The notes beneath the pieces are model-generated. The model ran no database searches, had not been told where the DNA came from, and saw only the letters and a list, made by a program, of their open reading frames with translations. Shown here piece by piece: positions 1 to 6,284 of a DNA stretch of 34,012 nt. The position numbers and the translations under genes were made by a program. The stretch covers positions 1-34,012 of the forward strand of contig CALUKI010000014.1 of assembly GCA_944321175.1 (NCBI GenBank), in the 5' to 3' direction. Every line of letters begins with the position of its first letter. Position 1 is the stretch's first letter. Origin of the DNA: an uncultured Alistipes sp. (GTDB lineage: Bacteria; Bacteroidota; Bacteroidia; Bacteroidales; Rikenellaceae).

Positions 1-815
1 ATTACAATCTGAGCAAAAGTTTTCACGGCAACGCCTCACGAAAACAGGATTTCGGGCAATATGCCGCCTACACGGAACGATGGGTCGGAAAGGTCGCCCG
101 AAAGTTGAAACCCGACGGTTCGATCTACGTCTGCTGCGACTGGAAGAGCAGCGGTGCGGTCGAGCAGGTGCTGCAGCGACATTTCATCGTGCGCAACCGC
201 ATCACATGGCAGCGGGAGAAGGGTCGCGGCGCCGGAGCGAACTGGAAAAACGCAATGGAGGACATCTGGTTCGCCACCTGTTCCGAGACCTACACCTTCA
301 ATCTCGACGCCGTCAGGCTCCGGCGCCGCGTCCGGGCCCCCTACCGCATCGGAGGGAAGCCCCGTGACTGGGAGCAGACACAGCAGGGACGTTACCGCGA
401 CACCTGTCCCTCGAACTTCTGGGACGACATTTCGATCCCCTACTGGTCGATGGCGGAGAATACGGCCCATCCGGCCCAGAAGCCGGAAAAACTGATCGCC
501 AAGCTGATCCTTGCCAGCAGCCGCGCGGGCGACATCGTTCTCGACCCCTTCCTGGGCAGCGGAACAACCTCCGTCGTGGCAAGGAAGCTGGGGCGTTCCT
601 ATATCGGCATCGAACAGAATCCCCTCTATTGCGCATGGGCCGAATACCGGCTCGAAAAAGCCCTGGGCGACACAACGATCCAAGGCTATACGGACGGCCG
701 CTTTTGGGAGAGGAACAGCTGCGCGGAGCAGCTGCGGATCAAAAAAGAGGGCGCTCGCCCCGCATCCGCCGGCAAGCCGGCCAAACCCCGACCGAAAGAT
801 GAAGATAACGAATGA
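1..815 (+). CDS. DNA methyltransferase (N6-adenine or N4-cytosine type, beta class), 5' partial
   Basis: The frame is open to the left edge of the window, so the start lies outside. The first readable codons give YNLSKSFHG, the part of catalytic motif IV (DPPY-type) that flips and binds the target base. About 30 residues on comes LKPDGSIYVCCDWKSS, typical of this family. The S-adenosylmethionine-binding motif I, DPFLGSGTT, follows only near the C-terminus (about nt 541-570). The order motif IV, recognition region, motif I defines the beta class. The protein would methylate an adenine N6 or cytosine N4 in a short DNA site. The codon before YNLS ends in AT, so that residue is D, H, N or Y and not the usual P. 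The stop lies 17 nt inside the next gene. No restriction endonuclease follows it; a partner could lie to the left, or this may be an orphan enzyme. The family is clear, the specificity is not. Confidence 0.9.
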   Translation, partial: YNLSKSFHGNASRKQDFGQYAAYTERWVGKVARKLKPDGSIYVCCDWKSSGAVEQVLQRHFIVRNRITWQREKGRGAGANWKNAMEDIWFATCSETYTFNLDAVRLRRRVRAPYRIGGKPRDWEQTQQGRYRDTCPSNFWDDISIPYWSMAENTAHPAQKPEKLIAKLILASSRAGDIVLDPFLGSGTTSVVARKLGRSYIGIEQNPLYCAWAEYRLEKALGDTTIQGYTDGRFWERNSCAEQLRIKKEGARPASAGKPAKPRPKDEDNE

Positions 816-1329
816 TTCGATCCGGAAGATCGCCGACGCCGCATGCAGGCTTCCGGGGCCGATCTGGCTTTTCGGCGCCTACATCCTGTACAATTTTGCC
901 ACATGGTCCGGCAACCTCCTTGTACAGCTGCTGGACCGCACACCCGGCAGTTCCGGCTATTGGAATTGGACTAACGCCGCCATACAGGTCAAGCTGTTAG
1001 GATATGAGGTGTACATGCTTTTCATTCTGTACGGACTTCTCCGCCGGAAAAGGTATGCCGTACCGCTTGTCGCATGGGTCGCAGGGATTCAGTTCATCAT
1101 CAAGGTCATCGGGACGGTCAGCGTCATCCGCAACGCCGAGATCTTCCTGCCCCAACAGATCGGCACATGGATTACATCCATCCTGCCTTCGCTACTCTTC
1201 GCCGCATTGTGGATGGGGCTGCTATTATATACCGAACGCTCGCAGGAACTCGCCCGGCTCTTCCCGCCCGAAGAGCGGCAGGCCGGCAAATGGCGGGTGG
1301 CTCTGCTGATCGTACTGATGATTCTGTAA
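799..1329 (+). CDS. small polytopic membrane protein of unknown function
   Basis: This 176-residue ORF starts with the ATG at 799, inside the last codons of the methyltransferase (17-nt overlap, different frame), which suggests translational coupling. The longer frame upstream is antisense-like composition and was not used. Hydrophobic segments lie at about residues 20-42, 62-80, 84-104, 118-140 and 163-176, separated by short basic loops such as LLRRKR, so I predict four to five membrane helices. The layout (two helices, basic loop, two helices, then ERS...LFPPEER) reminds me of DUF2569-type proteins, but I cannot confirm that without a profile search. There are no catalytic motifs. Overlap with the methyltransferase hints at a shared transcript; a shared function is not shown. 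A hairpin at 1416-1444 lies downstream. Confidence 0.7.
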   Translation: MKITNDSIRKIADAACRLPGPIWLFGAYILYNFATWSGNLLVQLLDRTPGSSGYWNWTNAAIQVKLLGYEVYMLFILYGLLRRKRYAVPLVAWVAGIQFIIKVIGTVSVIRNAEIFLPQQIGTWITSILPSLLFAALWMGLLLYTERSQELARLFPPEERQAGKWRVALLIVLMIL

Positions 1330-1408
1330 CGCCGCCCGAATCAGCACGTCCCGGCCTCTTTCCGGCAAATCTTCGCCGCACGGCGGAATACGGAGTCGTG
1401 CTGTCCGA

Positions 1409-1452
1409 AACAAAAAGCCCTGCCGCCGTAAAGGCAGCAGGACTTTGTCTTT
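1409..1452 (-). terminator. bidirectional hairpin terminator between the membrane protein and tsaB
   Basis: A 12-bp stem (1416-1427 with 1433-1444, two G-U pairs when read on the minus strand) surrounds a 5-nt loop. On the minus strand it is followed by a run of five T and then GTTT, so it best ends the smpB-HAD-tsaB transcript about 70 nt after the tsaB stop. On the plus strand the tail CTTTGTCTTTT is weaker but could also end the methyltransferase operon. Confidence 0.8.
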
Positions 1453-1511
1453 TGCTCGATGTATTCCGGCAACGGCATCTGCAAGGACAACCCGCCGCAA
1501 CGGAGATCGCC

Positions 1512-2216
1512 TCAAAAGAGTTTTTTCCTGGACTGCGTCACCACGAAATTCTTCAGATAGAAGGGTTCGAAGTAGGCCACATCGGCAAACTCCTGCCGGT
1601 CGTATGCCTCCTGAGCCAAACGGGAAATACCCCGTGCCGAAGGTATTACGCACACCAGCACGGCATCCGGCAGCACACCGGCACATTTCGCGGCGCCGTT
1701 GCCGAAGATGACGAACGGCGCACGTCCCCGCCACTCCGAGAAACTCTCCGGACCCACGACCTCGGCCCTGACCTCCGTGAGCGGCCTTCCCTGCGTATCG
1801 AACAACTGTGTATAGACCTCCATGCGCCGCGCATCGACCATCGGACACAATACGGCATGCTCCCAATCGTCCACCGAGAGGATCCCCGCTTCGTTGTCTT
1901 CGCGGGCCACCTCGGTCAACGCATCCAGCGACCCGATGGCAATCATCGGTTTCTGCAGGCCGTAGCACAGCCCCTTGGCAAACGACACGCCGATCCGGAG
2001 TCCCGTATAGGAGCCGGGGCCTTTGCCGACGGCAACGGCATCGAGATCCTCCGGCGACAACCGGTTCTCACGCAGGATCTCATCGACAAAGACACCGACT
2101 TTGCGGGCGTGGTCGCGCCCCTCGTCGCTCTCGCGCAACGAGATCAACTCGCCGTTTTCGGCAATGCCGACCGAACAGACGTCCGTACCTGTCTCGATAC
2201 ATAAAATCAATGCCAT
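1512..2216 (-). CDS. tsaB: tRNA threonylcarbamoyladenosine biosynthesis protein TsaB
   Basis: This is the non-catalytic partner of TsaD in forming N6-threonylcarbamoyladenosine (t6A37) on tRNAs that read ANN codons; it acts in the cytoplasm with TsaD and TsaE. The 234 residues match the usual family length. The ASKHA-type N-terminus reads LCIETGTDVCSVGI (about 5-18), followed by the TsaB signature GPGSYTGLR (66-74) and PMVDARRMEVY (125-135). The ATG at 2216 has an AGGAG 8 nt upstream (2229-2225), a rare Shine-Dalgarno-like site for this genome. The gene lies 15 nt after the HAD gene and is last in the smpB-HAD-tsaB operon, with a terminator 70 nt downstream. The residues after about 150 (ATP-site-like half) are divergent, as is usual for TsaB. 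Confidence 0.95.
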   Translation of the reverse strand: MALILCIETGTDVCSVGIAENGELISLRESDEGRDHARKVGVFVDEILRENRLSPEDLDAVAVGKGPGSYTGLRIGVSFAKGLCYGLQKPMIAIGSLDALTEVAREDNEAGILSVDDWEHAVLCPMVDARRMEVYTQLFDTQGRPLTEVRAEVVGPESFSEWRGRAPFVIFGNGAAKCAGVLPDAVLVCVIPSARGISRLAQEAYDRQEFADVAYFEPFYLKNFVVTQSRKKLF

Positions 2217-2231
2217 AGTTATCTCTCCTCT

Positions 2232-3014
2232 CTATAATACTCCATAATGCTGCAACGCCCGCAATACGCCGTCGTCATCGACCGATGCCGTGACATAATC
2301 GGCTGCCTGCTTCGCACTCTCGACCGCATCGCCGAGCGCCACACCGACCGCCGCATGACGGATCATTTCCACATCGTTGCCGCCGTCGCCGAAAGCCATC
2401 GTGAGACTGCGGTCGATCCCGTAATGCGCCATGAAACAATCCATTCCGCTGGCTTTCGTGACGCCTTTCATGTCGATGTCGGCCATCAACGGGCTCCAGC
2501 GGCTCGACACGCACTCCGGAAATTCAGGCATGACCCGCTTCTCCTGTTCGGGCGACATGAAGACACACAACTGACGGCAGGGCGTACGCCGCGCCACTTC
2601 GCGCAGGTCCGCCACCGCCGGATTCGTCGGCATCCCCAGCGCTGTCAAAAACTCCCGCATGTGCTCATTCACGCTGTCGGCATACATGCCTTCGTCGGTC
2701 AACATCGACACGGCGAAGCCCTCCCGCTGCCCGACCGCCATCATCCGCTCCAGAATCTCCATCGGAACGGGGCGTTCGAAGAGCACCTCGCCATCGGTCG
2801 TCAGACAGTGTCCGCCATTGACGAGGATATAGCCGTCGAACGAAAATCCATCCAGCGGCGGAAGGCTCCGCCGGTCACGACCCGTTGCGATAATGACCTT
2901 CCCGCCCTGCTCCCGCAACCGTGCAACGGCCCTGCGGGCCGATTCCGGAATCCGGTGCGTGCGGAAACTGCGCAACGTCCCGTCTATATCGAAAAAAAAG
3001 AGCCGGTACTTCAT
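2232..3014 (-). CDS. Cof-type HAD-IIB family phosphatase
   Basis: The 260-residue protein has all the haloacid-dehalogenase motifs: DIDGT at 9-13 (Asp9 the expected nucleophile, Asp11 the acid/base), TGR at 44-46, a Lys in GVTKASG (Lys187), and GDGGNDVEM at 209-217 for Mg2+ binding. A large cap lies between motifs II and III (about 85-185), which places it in subclass IIB with the Cof/YbiV group. Such enzymes are cytoplasmic and hydrolyse sugar phosphates, pyridoxal phosphate or FMN-like phosphates; the substrate cannot be told from sequence. It starts 2 nt after the smpB stop and ends 15 nt before tsaB, so it is certainly cotranscribed with both. The N-terminus needs no change because the family begins directly with the strand before DxDGT. 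Confidence 0.9.
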   Translation of the reverse strand: MKYRLFFFDIDGTLRSFRTHRIPESARRAVARLREQGGKVIIATGRDRRSLPPLDGFSFDGYILVNGGHCLTTDGEVLFERPVPMEILERMMAVGQREGFAVSMLTDEGMYADSVNEHMREFLTALGMPTNPAVADLREVARRTPCRQLCVFMSPEQEKRVMPEFPECVSSRWSPLMADIDMKGVTKASGMDCFMAHYGIDRSLTMAFGDGGNDVEMIRHAAVGVALGDAVESAKQAADYVTASVDDDGVLRALQHYGVL

Positions 3015-3016
3015 CC

Positions 3017-3481
3017 TCAGTGTTTGTATTTCTTCATTGCCTTGTCCATCTCGCGCCGGGCATCGTTCTCCTTGAGATACTCCCGTTTGTCGTAAGCCTT
3101 GCGGCCGCGCGCCAAGCCGATCACGATCTTCACAAGCCCCCGGTCATTGAGAAACATCCGCAGCCCGACAACCGTCAGCCCCCGATCCTGCAATGCCCGC
3201 TGCAACTTGTTCAGTTCCTTTCGGTTGAGCAACAGTTTCCGGTCACGTTTGGGCTGGTGGTTGTTGCACGTCCCCCAATGGTACTCGGAGATATTCACGT
3301 TGCGGATCCACAACTCGCCCCGGTCGAAATAGCAGTAGCTGTCCACCATCGAAGCCTTCCCCAAACGGATGGACTTGATTTCGGTGCCGACCAGAACGAC
3401 ACCGGCGACATACTCCTCCAGAATCTCATAGTCGAATGTCGCCCGTTTGTTGCGGATATTTATCGTTTTATAATCGCCCAT
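3017..3481 (-). CDS. smpB: SsrA-binding protein SmpB
   Basis: SmpB binds tmRNA and carries it to the A site of stalled ribosomes for trans-translation. The 154 residues match the family. Recognisable parts are the N-terminal [35 protein letters not shown] (about 33-51), the [11 protein letters not shown] segment around 75-85, and the lysine- and arginine-rich C-terminal tail ([15 protein letters not shown] to the end) that folds into the decoding centre. The ATG at 3481 is the only sensible start. The gene is first in the smpB-HAD-tsaB operon. A TACCTTCG box at 3600-3593 and a stronger candidate promoter at 3874-3844 lie upstream. The tmRNA gene itself is not in the window. Confidence 0.97.
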   Translation of the reverse strand: MGDYKTINIRNKRATFDYEILEEYVAGVVLVGTEIKSIRLGKASMVDSYCYFDRGELWIRNVNISEYHWGTCNNHQPKRDRKLLLNRKELNKLQRALQDRGLTVVGLRMFLNDRGLVKIVIGLARGRKAYDKREYLKENDARREMDKAMKKYKH

Positions 3482-3592
3482 TACACTTCCTTTTTCCGTC
3501 CGAAGCCTCTTCCATCAGACAAATCCACCCTTTCCGTTCCGCCTCATGCAACTCCGGCATCGGGTTTGCACGTCATGTTGCGTAAGGCTGGG

Positions 3593-3600
3593 CGAAGGTA
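3593..3600 (-). promoter_or_regulatory. candidate -7 box for the smpB operon
   Basis: Read leftwards the sequence is TACCTTCG, one mismatch from the Bacteroidota -7 consensus TAnnTTTG. It would start a transcript near 3587 with about a 105-nt leader before smpB. No TTTG is seen at the -33 position, so support is modest. Confidence 0.4.
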
Positions 3601-3843
3601 ACTAATTCTTTTATCTTTGATATGTTTTACACATCTTTCTGTTTATTTTCTGTTTGCACACAGTATGCGTAGCCATACGCGTACATCCCGGCCTTACATT
3701 TTTTACCTGCCGCACCATTCCGGCGTACAGCCATTCATCCCCGCAGCCTCCGGCCTCGCCGCACGGCGGGCCGGCTCCGATGAAACCGGCTCCGCACCGG
3801 AATCCGGAATTCCGAAAGCCGCTCACCGGACTCCAATATCCTG

Positions 3844-3874
3844 CAAAAATAGCGACTTTTTTCAGAAATGCAAC
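3844..3874 (-). promoter_or_regulatory. candidate -33/-7 promoter, leftward
   Basis: Read leftwards, GTTG (3874-3871) is followed after exactly 19 nt by TATTTTTG (3851-3844). The -7 box matches TAnnTTTG fully and the -33 box has one mismatch from TTTG. Transcription would begin near 3839, 358 nt upstream of smpB. It could give smpB a long leader or make a separate small RNA. Confidence 0.5.
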
Positions 3875-4066
3875 CGCCGCGAACGGCCTCTTCCGCCCAA
3901 ACCCGCCAACGCATGCCCGAAATATACGGGCGGGAAAACCACTGCGACGCCCACTGAGACGCAGAGGACAAATCCCGCCGAATCAGACCGGACTGCCGCG
4001 CAAGGAGAAGAGGTTCGCGAATGAAGCAGATGCGGGGCCGTTCCGGCGGATCCTGCCGTCCGTTTA

Positions 4067-6064
4067 TCAGAGTATCGTCCGCTGGACCTTGTGCGAGATG
4101 GAGACCAGCTCCCGGTTGAGCGTGGCGATCACGCTCATGATCTCCGTCTCCTCGTCGTCGGTAAGATCCTCCGCCGCCAAACGTTTCGTCTGCTCCTCGA
4201 TCAGCTTCTTGATCGCGTTCGACTTGTACAGAATCACCGCCTTGGGAACTCCGTTCGCCAGAATCTCCTCGACACTCTCGACATGGATCTCCCGCTGCTC
4301 CCAGATTTTGCTCGGAACATAATTGTCGTCCCATGTCAGCAGATCAACCGCCGCATTGCAAACCTCCGGATCGGAATGGTTGATGAACAGATGCGCCGGA
4401 ACCTCGGCCCCTTCGCCCAATTCGGAACGCTGCCGGCGATAGATGTCAAGGAGTTTCTGATATGTGGGGTTTTGGAAATGCAGTTCCTGCGCCTCAAGAT
4501 TCGACAAAATGACATCCGCCACATTCATCGGGATGACCTTGCCGCCCTCCTTGAATCCGAAATTGCAATGGCCGTATTTGAGCAGGTACTTCAGCAGTTC
4601 CCGTTCCAGCTCCTCCGTAGCACTTCCGGCCGAGATTCCCTTCGAGAAATCGACCTGCGCCTCCGCCGGAGCATGGCCGTCGGCATCCGCTTCACGCCGC
4701 AGCTGCAGCTGCTGCCGCCGCACGAAATCCGCTGCTTCACGGCCACCGCCGGTCTGCACGACCCGTTTGCGTGCCACCTCCTCGACAAGCACCCGCTCGT
4801 CGATATCCATCAGCCGCGCACACTCCTTGATATAGACCGACCGCTGGATCGGATCGGGTATCTGCGTGATCGACTGCACCATGTCGCCGATCAACGACGC
4901 CCGTTTGATCGGGTCGTTCTGCGACTCCTTCATCAGCAGCTGCGCCTTGAAGGTGATGAAATCGACCTCGTTCGCCTTGATATACTCCTGCACCTCGGCG
5001 GCGCTGTGCGCCCGTGCGAACGAATCGGGATCCTCGGGTTCGGGCAGCAGGACGATCCGCACATTCATCCCCTCGGCAAGGATCATGTCGATACCCCGGA
5101 TCGAGGCATGGATGCCGGCGGCATCGCCGTCGTAGATCACCGTGATGTTCTTCGTAAAACGGTTCAACAGCCGGATCTGTTCCGTCGTAAGCGACGTCCC
5201 CGACGACGAAACGACATTCTCCACCCCGGCCTGATGCATCGAGATCACATCCGTATAGCCTTCGACCAGAATGGCGTAATCCTGCTGCTGGATCGCCTTT
5301 TTCGCGAAATAGAGACCGTAGAGTTCCCGTTTTTTGCTGTATATCTCGCTTTCGGGCGAATTCTGGTACTTTCCGACGTGTTTGTTCGTACCCAGAATAC
5401 GGCCTCCGAAAGCGACGATGCGTCCCGAAATGTTGTGCACGGGGAACATCACCCTGTCATAAAAACGGTCGAAAAGACGGTTGTCCCGTTCACGGCGTAT
5501 CGACAGACCGGTCGATAGCAGGAACTCCTCCCTGTAGCCGGCGGCCAACGCAGCTTGGGTCATCCGGTCGCCCTCCGCCGAACAATAGCCGAGTCCGAAC
5601 TTCTCGATCGTGGCATCCGTGAACCCGCGTTTCTGCCGGAAATAGCTCATGCCGACACGCACTCCCTCCTGTGAATGTTTGAGGTAGTCGGCAAAATAGT
5701 CGCAGGCCCAGCCGTTGAGCGCGAACATGCTCTCGCGATCGTCATTGCGACGGATCTCCTCTTCGGTCAGTTCCCGCTCCTTGACCTCGATGCCGTAGCG
5801 CTTCGCCACGATTTTCAACGCTTCGGGATAGGAGATCCCCTCGTGTTCCATGACGAAAGTGACGGCATTGCCGGCCTTTCCGCAGCCGAAACACTTGAAG
5901 ACACCCTTTGCGGGCGAGACAACGAACGAAGGCGTCTTCTCATTGTGGAAGGGACAGCACGCCTGATAGTTCACGCCCTTTCGCTTGAGCGTGACGTAAT
6001 CGCCGATCACCTCGACGATATTTGCGGCCGCATAGATGCGGTCAACGGTAGCGCGGTCGATCAT
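4067..6064 (-). CDS. dnaG: DNA primase DnaG
   Basis: DnaG makes RNA primers on the lagging strand at the replication fork in association with the DnaB helicase. I place the start at the ATG at 6064, giving 665 residues. The frame extends to 6118, but a TACCTTTG box at 6095-6088 lies inside that extension, and the family begins MIDxxTVDRI. The zinc-binding CHC2 domain uses Cys37, His40, Cys58 and Cys61 and includes FHNEKTPSF. The TOPRIM catalytic domain shows LVEGYTDV (Glu268) and YDGDAAG (Asp312, Asp314). A long charged linker with QLQLRREAD leads to the C-terminal DnaB-interacting helical region ending VQRTIL. The gene is divergent from uvrB, and no partner gene is cotranscribed before the 585-bp gap. 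Confidence 0.97.
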   Translation of the reverse strand: MIDRATVDRIYAAANIVEVIGDYVTLKRKGVNYQACCPFHNEKTPSFVVSPAKGVFKCFGCGKAGNAVTFVMEHEGISYPEALKIVAKRYGIEVKERELTEEEIRRNDDRESMFALNGWACDYFADYLKHSQEGVRVGMSYFRQKRGFTDATIEKFGLGYCSAEGDRMTQAALAAGYREEFLLSTGLSIRRERDNRLFDRFYDRVMFPVHNISGRIVAFGGRILGTNKHVGKYQNSPESEIYSKKRELYGLYFAKKAIQQQDYAILVEGYTDVISMHQAGVENVVSSSGTSLTTEQIRLLNRFTKNITVIYDGDAAGIHASIRGIDMILAEGMNVRIVLLPEPEDPDSFARAHSAAEVQEYIKANEVDFITFKAQLLMKESQNDPIKRASLIGDMVQSITQIPDPIQRSVYIKECARLMDIDERVLVEEVARKRVVQTGGGREAADFVRRQQLQLRREADADGHAPAEAQVDFSKGISAGSATEELERELLKYLLKYGHCNFGFKEGGKVIPMNVADVILSNLEAQELHFQNPTYQKLLDIYRRQRSELGEGAEVPAHLFINHSDPEVCNAAVDLLTWDDNYVPSKIWEQREIHVESVEEILANGVPKAVILYKSNAIKKLIEEQTKRLAAEDLTDDEETEIMSVIATLNRELVSISHKVQRTIL

Positions 6065-6087
6065 ATCCTCTTCCTGAAAACCGGTTA

Positions 6088-6095
6088 CAAAGGTA
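6088..6095 (-). promoter_or_regulatory. dnaG -7 promoter box
   Basis: Read leftwards the sequence is TACCTTTG, a full match to TAnnTTTG. Transcription would begin near 6083, about 18 nt before the dnaG ATG. No clear TTTG is found at -33. The arms of a perfect inverted repeat (6098-6134) sit directly upstream, where RNA polymerase or a regulator would bind. Confidence 0.75.
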
Positions 6096-6097
6096 CG

Positions 6098-6134
6098 AAT
6101 ATTTCGGGTGCCGAGCACCTTGTTCCGAAATATT
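6098..6134. repeat. perfect 10-bp inverted repeat upstream of dnaG
   Basis: AATATTTCGG (6098-6107) is exactly complementary to CCGAAATATT (6125-6134), with 17 nt between. Inside is a second small palindrome, GGTGC-CGA-GCACC (6107-6119). The element lies between the dnaG -7 box and the position of a -33 element. It is followed by no T-run in either orientation beyond the arm itself, so it looks more like an operator or cruciform than a terminator. Confidence 0.7.
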
Positions 6135-6149
6135 TTTCAACAATGCCGG

Positions 6150-6191
6150 GATTCCCCGCTTTTGCCGGCAGCAGCGGCAGAAAGGGGAATC
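6150..6191. repeat. imperfect long hairpin in the dnaG-uvrB spacer
   Basis: GATTCCCC (6150-6157) pairs exactly with GGGGAATC (6184-6191). Within it TTTGCCG and CGGCAGAAA pair with one bulged base, so the whole 42-nt block can fold. There is no T-run after it on either strand. Its function is unknown. Confidence 0.5.
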
Positions 6192-6272
6192 GGGGATGGG
6201 CCGATACAGGGTTCGATCCGGCTCGCAATACATTTATCGGGATCAGGCGGTACGATTCCGGATTTTGTTTTT

Positions 6273-6280
6273 TACCTTTG
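6273..6280 (+). promoter_or_regulatory. uvrB -7 promoter box
   Basis: TACCTTTG ends four bases before the uvrB ATG at 6285. With this promoter class the transcript begins about three to six bases after the box, that is at or next to the ATG, so the message would be leaderless or nearly so. No good -33 TTTG is present. Confidence 0.75.
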
Positions 6281-6284
6281 CAAC

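Larger units (their letters stand above)
3482..4066. other. 585-bp intergenic region between smpB and dnaG
   Basis: No convincing protein gene is visible. The plus-strand frame at 3617-4024 and the minus-strand frame at 3611-3826 (GTG start) have protein compositions unlike the neighbours and no recognisable motif. The region holds the two leftward promoter candidates above and a plus-strand TATCTTTG at 3612-3619 that leads into no ORF longer than 16 codons. On the minus strand 3740-3835 is very G+C-rich and contains two copies of CGGAGCCGG six bases apart. I see no strong terminator for dnaG. Confidence 0.5.

Noticed and set aside
3611..3826. A 71-codon minus-strand frame downstream of the promoter at 3844-3874
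   Set aside because: It needs a GTG start, has a Gly/Cys/Arg-rich product without motifs, and its last third is A-rich unlike coding sequence here.
3617..4024. A 135-codon plus-strand frame in the smpB-dnaG gap
   Set aside because: Composition is low-complexity Pro/Thr/Ser/Arg with codon use unlike neighbours and no conserved feature.
6185..6245. A tRNA T-arm-like stretch (GGTTCGATCC)
   Set aside because: No matching acceptor, D or anticodon arms can be folded around it.
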